A DNA stretch of 14,689 nt from Desulfobacterales bacterium (GCA_020052975.1 JAGVOC010000335.1:1-14689); one strand, 5' to 3'; shown: positions 6,071 to 14,455, counted from the first letter of the stretch. Translations and numbers: made by a program. The notes: a model not told the origin generated them from the letters alone.

Positions 6071-6100
6071 ATTGAAATAATAATCAATATATGCTATTGA
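6071..6100. promoter_or_regulatory. Overlapping AT-rich palindromes upstream of the rubrerythrin-like gene
   Basis: ATTGA-N8-TCAAT (6071-6088) overlaps TCAATA-N5-TATTGA (6084-6100), about 45 to 75 bases upstream of the start at 6026. This is the right place for an operator. Neither matches Fnr spacing or a site type I can name, and the high AT content makes chance possible. Confidence 0.25.
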
Positions 6101-6193
6101 AAACCATCGGCCTGCAAAGAATTTTGAATTATTGCACCTCTGTTGTCAATAGCTAATTAGTGTATATCCGTAAACAAATTTTGAACACAGGTG

Positions 6194-6337
6194 AGTTTCC
6201 AATCTGGAAATAGGCAATTTTGGGCAAGCTCAAGGAAATCAAAGGATTGCGCGGAGACATACGCAATGTACGTCGCACAAGGAATCCTGCAGATTGACGC
6301 TGAGATCGCTCAAAAGGGCCATTTCCGGATGGAAACT
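6194..6337. repeat. MITE-like inverted-repeat element, family B
   Basis: The 144-base element is bounded by AGTTTCCAATCTGGAAATAG on the left and by GCCATTTCCGGATGGAAACT on the right, which are imperfect complements. Complementarity continues inward (GGCAATTTTGGGCAAGCTCA against the complement of TGAGATCGCTCAAAAGGGCC). An inner pair, GGATT near 6243 and AATCC near 6282, frames a smaller hairpin. There is no coding capacity. It fills most of the gap between the rubrerythrin-like gene and the 67-residue gene. I recognise the TTTCCGGATGGAAAC terminus as a type common in Desulfobacterales, from memory. Confidence 0.75.
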
Positions 6338-6371
6338 AATTATTGCGCCTGATGATCCAAATAAGCCGGCA

Positions 6372-6575
6372 TTATTTAATTTTGCATTCCTTGTCCCATT
6401 CGGGACATGCTTTTTCCATATCGGTTGAATATTTAAGCACACATGCACTGCATTCCATATCAACGTTAGGAACATCACCGTATTTTTCCCTGATCTCTTC
6501 AGGCGATAAAACGGTTAAGCTGGTACATCCGCACTGTGGGCACGCTGTTTTAATTGTGTAGCGTTTCTTTTCCAT
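6372..6575 (-). CDS. Small Cys-rich, zinc-ribbon-like protein of unknown function
   Basis: This 67-residue protein has seven cysteines: Cys12, 15 and 17 in ACPQCGC, Cys42 and 45 in ECSAC, then Cys57 and Cys64. The CPxCGC and CxxC pairs suggest a zinc ribbon or a small metal-binding fold. It has no signal peptide or membrane helix. It is supported as a real gene by GGAGGTGAAAT directly before the ATG, one of the best ribosome binding sites in the window. It also lies only 22 bases after the fumarase stop on the same strand, so the two are probably co-transcribed. I do not recognise the family. Confidence 0.75.
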   Translation of the reverse strand: MEKKRYTIKTACPQCGCTSLTVLSPEEIREKYGDVPNVDMECSACVLKYSTDMEKACPEWDKECKIK

Positions 6576-6597
6576 ATTTCACCTCCGGTTTTTTTAT

Positions 6598-7962
6598 TTA
6601 TGTTAAAAGTCTGTTTAATATTTCTTCGGATAACAATTTATCTTCAAGAGCAATCTCTCTTACAGTCTTTCCTGTTTCATGGGCCTTTTTCGCAAGAGAC
6701 GCGGCTTTATCATAACCCATATAAGGAACAAGGAGAGTCGCAAGCGCTATGCTTTTTTCGATGTTTGAATGGCATTTTAAGGCATTTGCGGAGATGCCGG
6801 AGATGCACTTATTTGCAAATAATGCTGACGCCCGGGCAAGAAGTGTGACTGACTGAAGGAGGTTGTAGGCTATAAGAGGGAGCATGACGTTAAGTTCGAA
6901 ATTGCCGGACTGGGCTCCAAGCATAATAGTTGTGTCATTTCCAATTACCTGTGCTGCAACCTGAATAACTGCTTCAGGAATAACCGGGTTGACTTTTCCC
7001 GGCATTATGGAAGAACCGGGTTGAAGTGAAGGAATATTTATTTCACCGATTCCGCATCTTGGGCCTGATGAAAGCCACCTTATGTCATTTGCTATTTTAA
7101 TAAGGCTTATTGCTATAGTCTTCAATGTCCCGCTTGTTTCCATGCATGCATCCTGGGCTGCCTGTGCTGAGAAATGATTTTTTGCCTCCTTAAATGGGAT
7201 GCCTGTTTTTTCAGCCATCAGAGCTATTACTTTTTGTGCAAACTCGGGATGTGTGTTTAATCCTGTTCCCACGGCTGTTCCGCCAAGAGCAAGCTCAGAA
7301 AGGTTCTCCTGAAACGTATTTATTCTTGAGATGCCGAGCTCAATCTGTCTTGCATATCCCGAGAACTCCTGTCCAAGGGTAACCGGAACTGCATCCTGCA
7401 GATGGGTTCTTCCTATTTTATTTATATTCCTGAATTCGTTTTCTTTATCTGAGAGAGCCTTTAAAAGAGAATAAAGAGAAGGGATCAATCGCTCTTTTAT
7501 AAGAATGGAAGCTGAAATATGTATAACAGAAGGTATAACATCATTGCTTGACTGGCCAAGATTAACATGATCATTCGGGTGGACCGGGATTTTTCCTCCT
7601 TTCCTGCCAGTCATTATCTCGTTTGCCCTTGATGATATAACTTCGTTCATATTCATATTGGTAGAAGTTCCGGAACCTGTCTGGAAAACGTCTACCACAA
7701 ACTGGTTATCGAATTTTCCTTCCGTTACTTCCTCTGCAGCCTGAATAATGGCTTTTGATAATTGTTCGCTTAACAGGCCAAGTTCGTGGTTAACCATTGC
7801 AGAGTATTTTTTTACAAGAGCAAGGGAATATATAAAGGATAAGGGAAGGGTCAGACCGCTTATAGGGAAATTTTCTATGGCTCTTTGAGTTTGCGGGCCA
7901 AAGTAGGCATTTTCCGGCACAAGAACTGTTCCCATGGAATCTTTTTCCTTGACGAATTTCAT
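6598..7962 (-). CDS. fumC: Class II fumarate hydratase
   Basis: This 454-residue enzyme interconverts fumarate and malate in the cytoplasm (TCA cycle, or its reductive or oxidative branch in an anaerobe). It needs no Fe-S cluster. Superfamily motifs are present: GSGTSTNMNMNEV (97-109), HPNDHVNLGQSSND (128-141), GRTHLQDA with the general-acid-region His187, SGPRCGIGE, and the flexible SS-loop GSSIMPGKVNP (316-326) with the catalytic serine. PGKVNP and GPRCG favour fumarase over aspartase, which has PAKVNP. The following PVIPEAV looks aspartase-like but also occurs in the mycobacterial type of FumC, so fumarase remains the better call. The start is ATG with AAAGGA upstream. It is followed by the small Cys-rich gene and is divergent from glnE. 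Confidence 0.93.
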   Translation of the reverse strand: MKFVKEKDSMGTVLVPENAYFGPQTQRAIENFPISGLTLPLSFIYSLALVKKYSAMVNHELGLLSEQLSKAIIQAAEEVTEGKFDNQFVVDVFQTGSGTSTNMNMNEVISSRANEIMTGRKGGKIPVHPNDHVNLGQSSNDVIPSVIHISASILIKERLIPSLYSLLKALSDKENEFRNINKIGRTHLQDAVPVTLGQEFSGYARQIELGISRINTFQENLSELALGGTAVGTGLNTHPEFAQKVIALMAEKTGIPFKEAKNHFSAQAAQDACMETSGTLKTIAISLIKIANDIRWLSSGPRCGIGEINIPSLQPGSSIMPGKVNPVIPEAVIQVAAQVIGNDTTIMLGAQSGNFELNVMLPLIAYNLLQSVTLLARASALFANKCISGISANALKCHSNIEKSIALATLLVPYMGYDKAASLAKKAHETGKTVREIALEDKLLSEEILNRLLT

Positions 7963-7984
7963 AAAAAAATCCTTTATAATTCTC

Positions 7985-8055
7985 CGGTTCGGTTGAACCG
8001 AAACAGCGAGCGCATTCCCCGCCGAAGGTTCGCCGCGGCTGATTTGCGGCGGGGA
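7985..8055. repeat. Two hairpin-forming repeats upstream of fumC
   Basis: CGGTTCGGTTGAACCG (7985-8000) is a perfect 6+6 palindrome with a 4-base loop. TCCCCGCCG (8016-8024) pairs exactly with CGGCGGGGA (8047-8055), with GCCGCGGC in the loop. These sit between divergent fumC and glnE, so they are unlikely to be terminators. The GCGAGCGCATTCCCCGCC context looks like another dispersed Desulfobacterales repeat. They would lie in the fumC leader or near its promoter. Confidence 0.5.
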
Positions 8056-8093
8056 GCTTCAAAAAGATAAAAAAGAGCCGTAAAGATATGCGG

Positions 8094-8122
8094 TTGACAC
8101 CGGGAAGCCTCTTTATTATTAT
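8094..8122 (+). promoter_or_regulatory. Sigma-70 promoter for glnE
   Basis: TTGACA (8094-8099) and TATTAT (8117-8122) are separated by exactly 17 bases, close to the bacterial housekeeping consensus. The expected start is near 8129, giving a leader of about 205 bases before glnE. That leader contains one short open frame with a strong ribosome binding site. Confidence 0.7.
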
Positions 8123-8194
8123 CTATAGAAGATTACCAATATTTCGTCAATCCCGTCTTTAATCTCTATGATAATTATTTTCTGTGGAGAGGAA

Positions 8195-8257
8195 ATGCAA
8201 CAATTATGCGGGGCTGGTATTGATGTCAAAGTGTCTTTTGATACAGAAAAAATATAA
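8195..8257 (+). CDS. Putative 20-residue leader ORF ahead of glnE
   Basis: An ATG is preceded by GGAGAGGAA, a strong ribosome binding site, and encodes MQQLCGAGIDVKVSFDTEKI before TAA. It lies in the glnE leader, 77 bases upstream of the glnE start. It could be a leader peptide. Alternatively, AGIDV-K-SFD resembles the N-terminus of IS110-type transposases, so it may be the dead end of an old insertion sequence. Neither reading is secure. Confidence 0.3.
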   Translation: MQQLCGAGIDVKVSFDTEKI

Positions 8258-8334
8258 CGAAGCCGAGGTATGCGGAAACAGCCAAACAATGACCAAAACA
8301 CAAATGTCCCAATAAAAAAATAAAAAAGGCGCTT

Positions 8335-11223
8335 ATGCCTCTTCCTGCCATTCCAAAAGAGCTTATGCCGCTCCTTAATAATAAGCTCGATTCATTTCAT
8401 GCCGCCCTTGAAGAAACCGGAATTGATATCAAAATCGATCCGGGCTTTCTTTTGGAACTGAAAACCATATTTGCATTAAGCGATTTTATTGCAAAAAGCT
8501 GCATAAGGAATCCGGGCGTGCTTTCCGATATTTTAAAGAGTGGTGATCTTAAAAGATCGTACACTGATGACGAATATGCAAAAAAAATAACGTGTCTCTT
8601 TTCGGGCATAAAAAATGAGGAGAAGATCGGAAGGGAACTAAGAATATTCCGTTCCCGTGAGATGATCAGAATAGCCTGGCGTGATCTTGCCGGGCTTGCC
8701 GGCCTTTCTGAAACAGTTAAAGATCTATCAGCTTTTGCTGATGCCTGCATTGATTCCGCTCTTTCACGGCTGTATGAATTTATGAAATATGAGTTTGGAG
8801 TCCCCTCAAACCCGGACGGGGAACCCCAGCATCTTGTTATTATCGGCATGGGGAAGCTGGGGGCTTTTGAACTTAATTTTTCTTCAGATGTTGATCTTGT
8901 TTTCGCTTATCCCGAAGCAGGGAAAACAAAAGGCGGAAAAACCGTAATAGACAACGATGAGTTCTTTGTCCGCCTTTGCCGCCGCCTTATTCATGTTATC
9001 GGAGCCACGGATTATGACGGGATGGTTTTTCGTGTCGATCTTCGCCTTCGTCCTTACGGGGAGAGCGGACCTCTTGTTATGAACTTTGACAGTATGGAAG
9101 ATTATTACCAGGAGCAGGGGCGGGAATGGGAACGATACGCGTTGATAAAGGCCAGGATAGTTGCCGGTGATAAGACTGCCGGGGGAAAGCTCCTGGAAAG
9201 GCTCAAGCCTTTTGTTTACCGGAGATATCTTGATTTCGGTGCGATAGAGTCCCTGAGGGATATGAAGAAAAAAATTGCCATTCAGGTAATGCAGAAGGAG
9301 ATGAAAGAAAATATAAAACTTGGGCCGGGCGGAATCCGGGAGATAGAGTTTTTTGCCCAGATTTTTCAGCTTATACGGGGAGGTGTCGTCCCGGTTCTTC
9401 AGGAGCGCAATGTTGTAAAGGTATTAAAGATTCTTGCAGTAAATAATTTTATTTCCGAAAGCACCTGCAATGAGCTTGAACAGGCCTATCTTTTTCTCCG
9501 TATTGTTGAAAACCGATTGCAGGAATTTTCGGATCAGCAAACACACGAACTTCCGGAAGATCCTTTATATAGGGCATCTCTTGCTGCGTCTATGGGATTT
9601 GCAGAATGGAATCTGTTTAATACAGAGCTCGGCAAACACAGGATCAGGGTGCAGGCCCATTTCAGCAACCTTCTTGAAACCAAAGAAAATGTTGCCGGGA
9701 AAGAAGAAGATAAAATTGAAAATGAACTATATGATGTCTGGCAATCCCTCAACAGGGAAGAGCAGAATAAGAAAATTCTCATATCAGCAGGCTTTGAGCG
9801 TACGGATGAGGTAGTCAGCCTGCTGAAACATTTTCGAAACGATCCTTCAACAAGGGCCCTCAGCAGCAGCGGGCAGCAGAAACTGGACAGGCTGATGCCT
9901 TCGTTACTAAGAGAAACCGGAATGTCCGGAGAGCCGGTTATTGTCTTAAGCCGGATTACAGACCTGCTAAAAGCTATTCAAAGACGTACATGCTATTTAT
10001 CTCTTTTGCTGGAAAGCCGGATGACCATGAAACATCTGGTCAGGCTGGCTGCCTCAAGCTCATGGATTACCTCTTTTCTTGCCCAGCATCCGGTTCTTCT
10101 TGATGAACTGCTTGATATAAGGACCCTTTTTGTTCCTCCTCTAAAACCGCAGCTTGAGAATGAAATTGAAAGACGGCTTGAAATGATTCCCTCTCAGGAT
10201 CTTGAGTATCAAATTGAGGACTTGTGTATATTTAAACAGATTAATACCCTTCGTGTTGCTGCTGCGGATGTCACCGGCAGCCTGTCCCTCATGAAAGTGA
10301 GCGATCATCTTTCATATATCGCAGAAGTGATAATTGACAAGGTGCTTGAACTTTCATGGAGGCATCTTGTTAATAAGCACGGGAACCCACGTTGCTTTCT
10401 GGATGGAAGAAAATGTGAAAAGGGTTTTGCGGTAATTGCATATGGAAAACTCGGAGGACTTGAGCTCGGATATGATTCTGATCTTGACCTTGTATTTCTC
10501 CATGCCGGAGCAGACGGCCATACCATCGATGGCGCCCGGTTGATAGAAAACTCGCAGTTTTTTGCCAGGCTCGGGCAGAGAGTTGTGCATATTCTGACTT
10601 CCTATACCCGCGCGGGAATGATTTATGAAGCGGATATGCGGCTTCGACCGAGCGGAGGCTCAGGCCTTCTTGTAAGCCATATCGACGGATACAGGGAATA
10701 CATGCTGAATGAAGCATGGACCTGGGAGCATCAGGCAATTGTCAGGGCGAGGCCTGTATGCGGAGATAAAGTTCTTGCCGAAAGGTTTCTGCAAATCCGT
10801 CAGCAGACGCTTTCCACGCCCCGCAATAACGATAAGCTCCGGCTTGAAGTCATAAACATGCGCGATCGAATGAGAAAAGAACACTTAAAACCTGAAAAAG
10901 GAGTCTTTGATCTGAAGCAGGATATCGGAGGGATAGTTGATATTGAATTTCTTGTTCAATATCTCGTGCTTTTAAAATCGAGCGAACATATTGAGTTAAC
11001 TAAATGGACAGATAATGTAAGGATTCTTCAAACGCTCGCAGAGACAAAAATAATTGATGATTATACCGCCCATTTTTTAAAAGAAGCATATCTGACTTAT
11101 CGTTTGACTGCTCACAGGCTCAGTCTCCAGGAAAAACCCGCCAGGATTGAAGATGGCAGGTTCAGAGAACTTCAGAAGAAGGTAACAAAAATCTGGGATA
11201 CCTTGATAACCAAATACCCCTGA
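8335..11223 (+). CDS. glnE: Bifunctional glutamine synthetase adenylyltransferase/deadenylylase
   Basis: This 962-residue protein has the full length and duplicated layout of GlnE. It attaches AMP to, and removes it from, glutamine synthetase according to nitrogen status, with PII as the signal partner. The N-terminal (deadenylylating) nucleotidyltransferase domain has GMGKLGAFELNFSSDVDLVF at about 169-188 and DLRLRPYGESG near 236. The C-terminal (adenylylating) domain has YGKLGGLELGYDSDLDLVF near 701-719 and DMRLRPSGGSG near 766. The paired acidic residues SDVD and SDLD are intact in both, so both activities should be present. The protein is cytoplasmic. The start is ATG with AAGG about 10 bases upstream. 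An in-frame ATG lies nine codons further in and has no better site. It has its own promoter and terminator and converges on the porin-amtB-glnK operon. Confidence 0.95.
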   Translation: MPLPAIPKELMPLLNNKLDSFHAALEETGIDIKIDPGFLLELKTIFALSDFIAKSCIRNPGVLSDILKSGDLKRSYTDDEYAKKITCLFSGIKNEEKIGRELRIFRSREMIRIAWRDLAGLAGLSETVKDLSAFADACIDSALSRLYEFMKYEFGVPSNPDGEPQHLVIIGMGKLGAFELNFSSDVDLVFAYPEAGKTKGGKTVIDNDEFFVRLCRRLIHVIGATDYDGMVFRVDLRLRPYGESGPLVMNFDSMEDYYQEQGREWERYALIKARIVAGDKTAGGKLLERLKPFVYRRYLDFGAIESLRDMKKKIAIQVMQKEMKENIKLGPGGIREIEFFAQIFQLIRGGVVPVLQERNVVKVLKILAVNNFISESTCNELEQAYLFLRIVENRLQEFSDQQTHELPEDPLYRASLAASMGFAEWNLFNTELGKHRIRVQAHFSNLLETKENVAGKEEDKIENELYDVWQSLNREEQNKKILISAGFERTDEVVSLLKHFRNDPSTRALSSSGQQKLDRLMPSLLRETGMSGEPVIVLSRITDLLKAIQRRTCYLSLLLESRMTMKHLVRLAASSSWITSFLAQHPVLLDELLDIRTLFVPPLKPQLENEIERRLEMIPSQDLEYQIEDLCIFKQINTLRVAAADVTGSLSLMKVSDHLSYIAEVIIDKVLELSWRHLVNKHGNPRCFLDGRKCEKGFAVIAYGKLGGLELGYDSDLDLVFLHAGADGHTIDGARLIENSQFFARLGQRVVHILTSYTRAGMIYEADMRLRPSGGSGLLVSHIDGYREYMLNEAWTWEHQAIVRARPVCGDKVLAERFLQIRQQTLSTPRNNDKLRLEVINMRDRMRKEHLKPEKGVFDLKQDIGGIVDIEFLVQYLVLLKSSEHIELTKWTDNVRILQTLAETKIIDDYTAHFLKEAYLTYRLTAHRLSLQEKPARIEDGRFRELQKKVTKIWDTLITKYP

Positions 11224-11245
11224 TAAACAAGTAAAGATGGGATAT

Positions 11246-11279
11246 ATATAAAAGGGCAGGTTGACCTGCCCTTTTATAT
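11246..11279. terminator. Strong hairpin terminator after glnE, probably bidirectional
   Basis: A perfect 15-base-pair stem (ATATAAAAGGGCAGG and its complement) encloses a TTGA loop and begins 23 bases after the glnE stop. The arms carry A and T runs outside the GC core, so each strand ends in a U-rich tract. It can therefore stop glnE transcripts and also transcripts coming from glnK. Confidence 0.88.
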
Positions 11280-11289
11280 CAACAATCTT

Positions 11290-11442
11290 GCCGGCTTCGT
11301 AAAAAGTCATTCTGCTGTGTTGCGCTTCATCTTTCGTCATTGAGGCGTACATATGAGTACGCCTCATTCCTCAAGATTCGCGCGCCTTGCATAATGAGTT
11401 TTTTACTTTGCCGTCTGAATTTGGTATTTTTACGGAATCATC
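11290..11442 (+). repeat. Dispersed MITE-like repeat, family A, copy 2
   Basis: The left end is GCCGGCTTCGTAAAAAGTC and the right end TTTTTACGGAATCATC is an imperfect inverse of it. The core has AGGCGTACATATGAGTACGC, a hairpin, followed by CTCATTCCTCAAGATTCGCG and CGCCTTGCAT, matching copy 1 at 4409-4566 in the same orientation. It lies between convergent glnE and glnK, only 4 bases beyond the glnK stop. Confidence 0.8.
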
Positions 11443-11446
11443 AATC

Positions 11447-11797
<351 letters not shown>

Positions 11798-11800
11798 TTA

Positions 11801-13450
11801 TCATCTATGAGTTTTTTGTAAGGTGAAATCCGGATATGCTGTTACCGCAACTTCGGTCTGGTCGAGCCCTTCTATTTCCATTTCCTCTGTGACCCTGAGC
11901 GGAATAATCTTATCCAGTATCTTAAAGAAGGCATACATGACAATGAAGACAAACAAAATGTTTGTGACTGTACCGACAAGCTGGGCAACAAATTGGGATG
12001 CGTCTCCGTAAAATAGTCCCTTGACAGTACCGGTTATTCCGTTGAAGTTATCGCCATAAGTTCCATCAGCAAAGAGTCCCAATGCCAGAACGCCCCATGC
12101 GCCGTTAACGCCGTGTACAGATATTGCGCCGACCGGATCATCAACTTTCAGCACCCGCTCCACAAAGAATACGCTGGTACAGAGAATAAAGCCTGCTGTG
12201 GTGCCGATTATAACTGCTGAAACCGAATTCACAAATGCACAAGGTGCGGTGATAGCGACAAGGCCGGCCAGAAAGCCGTTTGCTATCATGGAGATATCCG
12301 GTTTGCCGTAGCGCACCCACATATAAATCATGGATGAAAACGCAGCGGCTGCCGATGCGAGCATGGTGTTTACAGCGACCACGCCGATTCTTAAGTCGCC
12401 GCCTGCAAGCGTAGATCCGGCATTGAATCCAAACCAGCCGAAAGCCAGAATGAAACACCCGGTCAACGCCATAGGAATGTGATGTCCCGGTAATGCGTTC
12501 GGCGTTCCGTCGGCTTTGAACTTACCCAATCTAGGCCCTAGAACAATAGCTCCGGCAAGCGCAGCTACACCTCCGGTCATATGAACTACCGATGAACCCG
12601 CAAAGTCGACATGACCATGCCCGAGCGCAAAATTCTTGCCGAGTTGTGAAAGCCAACCGCCGCCCCATACCCAGTTGGCATATAAAGGGTATACTATGCC
12701 GGCGATAAAGAATCCGTAGACCACAAAAGACTTGAATGTCCAGCGCTCAGCCATTGAGCCGGTCGGTATAGTGGCCGTGGTGTCCATAAATACCATCTGA
12801 AAGAGAAAGATTGAAAATACTACAGCATCATATGTAACACCGGAAAGGAAAAATCCCTTTGTTCCGAACAATCCGAAATCCTTTCCGAAAACATTGATGA
12901 CAAATTCTCCGTTAAGAACAGCGCCTCCTCCGAGGGAGGCAACTCCCCCAACGCCTCCCATCTGGATGGCAAATCCGCAAACCCAGTATCCGAGCATACC
13001 AATAGCATAAATCATAAAGTTCATTGCCATTGTATGTCCTGCATTTTTAGCTCTTGTAAATCCTGTTTCTGCAAGGGCAAACCCGGCCTGCATGAACATG
13101 ACAAGAAAACCGCAGAAAAGTATCCAGACAATATTGATTGCTATCCGGTTATGGCCGATCACGTCAGCCAGCTTTACCGCAAGCGGTTCGCTGGGGCCGA
13201 GATTCTTCATGTCATCGGCTGTTGGAGCGCCTGTTGTTGCACCAATTACATCAGCGGCGTTTCCTGTGCCTGTTCCGGATGGATCCGACTTTGGCTCCGG
13301 CGCAGCGGCATGGGTTTCCGCAGAAGGCACAGGTGCAACCGCCTGATCTGCCACGGATGCTTCTGCAAGCTTGTCCTCCGCAAAGAGCATGCCCGGAAAA
13401 ATGAGGTACAGCATACTAATTAATACGCCTGCTATTACAAATCTTTTCAT
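11801..13450 (-). CDS. amtB: Ammonium channel AmtB with signal peptide and extended periplasmic N-terminus
   Basis: This 549-residue inner-membrane trimeric channel conducts ammonia/ammonium. A signal peptide (about 1-24, ending MLFA-ED) precedes an Ala/Pro/Thr-rich stretch (about 25-85). The 11-helix Amt core starts near 100 with GHNRIAINIVWILF. Pore residues are present: the twin histidines His290 (GSSVVHMTGG) and His446 (ISVHGVNGAWG), and Asp282 (VDFAGSS). FGFNAGST and the cytoplasmic tail EIEGLD followed by AYPDF, which contacts GlnK, are also present. The linker makes it over 100 residues longer than E. coli AmtB. The start is ATG with GGAGGG upstream. It is the middle gene of the porin-amtB-glnK operon (24 bases after the porin, 15 before glnK). 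Confidence 0.96.
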   Translation of the reverse strand: MKRFVIAGVLISMLYLIFPGMLFAEDKLAEASVADQAVAPVPSAETHAAAPEPKSDPSGTGTGNAADVIGATTGAPTADDMKNLGPSEPLAVKLADVIGHNRIAINIVWILFCGFLVMFMQAGFALAETGFTRAKNAGHTMAMNFMIYAIGMLGYWVCGFAIQMGGVGGVASLGGGAVLNGEFVINVFGKDFGLFGTKGFFLSGVTYDAVVFSIFLFQMVFMDTTATIPTGSMAERWTFKSFVVYGFFIAGIVYPLYANWVWGGGWLSQLGKNFALGHGHVDFAGSSVVHMTGGVAALAGAIVLGPRLGKFKADGTPNALPGHHIPMALTGCFILAFGWFGFNAGSTLAGGDLRIGVVAVNTMLASAAAAFSSMIYMWVRYGKPDISMIANGFLAGLVAITAPCAFVNSVSAVIIGTTAGFILCTSVFFVERVLKVDDPVGAISVHGVNGAWGVLALGLFADGTYGDNFNGITGTVKGLFYGDASQFVAQLVGTVTNILFVFIVMYAFFKILDKIIPLRVTEEMEIEGLDQTEVAVTAYPDFTLQKTHR

Positions 13451-13474
13451 ATCTACCCTCCGTATAAGTTTTTC

Positions 13475-14332
13475 TCAGAATGATAATGTGACATTCAGAC
13501 CGTAAACAAAAGTATCATCGAGTTTTCCATTGAAGTTGTATGAGTTGCCGTCAACCGTCCTGTTGGCCTTGCCTGAAAGAGGGAACCAGTACTGTATTAA
13601 AGGCTGTATAACGATATTCCCGGCAACAGGAATGGTGAGTCCGGCCTTGACCATGCCATCATGGAATGCCTGATATTTCTTTCCCATATATGCACCCGTT
13701 GATTTTTCGTAGGTTTTCCAGTAGGCCGCGCTGCCGGCAAAATATCCTGCAGATGCTCCCAGATCCAGGCTGATCTCCTTATAGATCGGGAGGGACTTCG
13801 ACGCTGAAAGATTTATGTATGTTCCTGAATACTCAGTGATGTCCTGATAGATAGCCAATGTCGGCTTGAGAAGAGTATCATAAGCGACTGAAAGAAAGAG
13901 TTCCTCTGTCTCGTTTGCATACTTCGTACCGTAATAGACATACCCCCCGGTAAGTGCAAGTTTATCTATGTTGTAAGTATAGCTCAGGGTAAGGTCGGTC
14001 TCATTGAAGCTTTTCTGTCCTTTTCTGTCAGGAACAAAAGATTGGGTCGGGTGCTCGTCAGTATCAATATTGCCCCACATTGATGCACCGAAACCCTTGT
14101 AGGAAACAGTCACCGCAGGCTGAATAACAGCGCTATGCGCGCTCAACTCATAGCCTCTGAAGACGTACCTGTTGAACACGCCTGCTGAAGCGCTTCCTGT
14201 TGCCAGGTTGTCCCGGGTCGCCTGAACAGCAGGGGCGCCCGTGGCCGGAGTAGCCTCATCTGCACCGGCTGTTGTCATAAATGCTGTCATCATCAAAACG
14301 AACATACTTGTTGCTAAAAATAAATTTTTCAT
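13475..14332 (-). CDS. Outer-membrane beta-barrel protein, TorF-type putative porin
   Basis: This 285-residue protein has a signal peptide MKNLFLATSMFVLMMTAFMT, then TAGA with cleavage likely before DE. A short Ala/Thr-rich linker follows, and then alternating aromatic/polar strands typical of a beta-barrel, ending in NVTLSF with the terminal Phe used for outer-membrane insertion. The motif FNRYVFRGYELS, followed by VIQPAVTVSYKGFGASMWG, resembles the TorF/gcw_chp family of putative porins. I chose the ATG at 14332, which has GAAGGGAG just before it. A reading from 14347 would start at TTG inside that site. As the first gene of an amtB-glnK operon with a sigma-54 promoter, it is inferred to admit ammonium or small amines. 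The substrate is not known. Confidence 0.85.
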   Translation of the reverse strand: MKNLFLATSMFVLMMTAFMTTAGADEATPATGAPAVQATRDNLATGSASAGVFNRYVFRGYELSAHSAVIQPAVTVSYKGFGASMWGNIDTDEHPTQSFVPDRKGQKSFNETDLTLSYTYNIDKLALTGGYVYYGTKYANETEELFLSVAYDTLLKPTLAIYQDITEYSGTYINLSASKSLPIYKEISLDLGASAGYFAGSAAYWKTYEKSTGAYMGKKYQAFHDGMVKAGLTIPVAGNIVIQPLIQYWFPLSGKANRTVDGNSYNFNGKLDDTFVYGLNVTLSF

Positions 14333-14455
14333 TTTTTCTCCCTTCAATTAATTCATTGGTCAAAATACAACGCTCACTCTTATTCCTCTGATCTTCTTCT
14401 ATCCATCGCACCCTTCTGTTTTTTTAAATATTCGCTTTTTTGCTTTGACAAAATG

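Noticed and set aside
6071..6088. Fnr/HcpR box upstream of the rubrerythrin-like gene
   Set aside because: The TTGA and TCAA halves are 8 bases apart rather than 6, so it does not fit a Crp/Fnr dimer site.
6239..6478. 79-codon minus-strand frame
   Set aside because: It overlaps the 67-residue Cys-rich gene, which has a far better ribosome binding site, and runs into the family B repeat.
6598..7962. Aspartate ammonia-lyase instead of fumarase
   Set aside because: PVIPEAV is aspartase-like, but PGKVNP, SGPRCGIGE and the C-terminal GYDKAA are fumarase features, and mycobacterial FumC also has PVIPEA.
8016..8055. Rho-independent terminator between fumC and glnE
   Set aside because: The flanking genes diverge, so no transcript ends here, and no T-run follows the stem. 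It is better explained as a repeat.
14333..14347. Longer N-terminus for the porin starting at 14347
   Set aside because: It would start at TTG inside the GAAGGGAG site. The ATG at 14332 gives a normal signal peptide.
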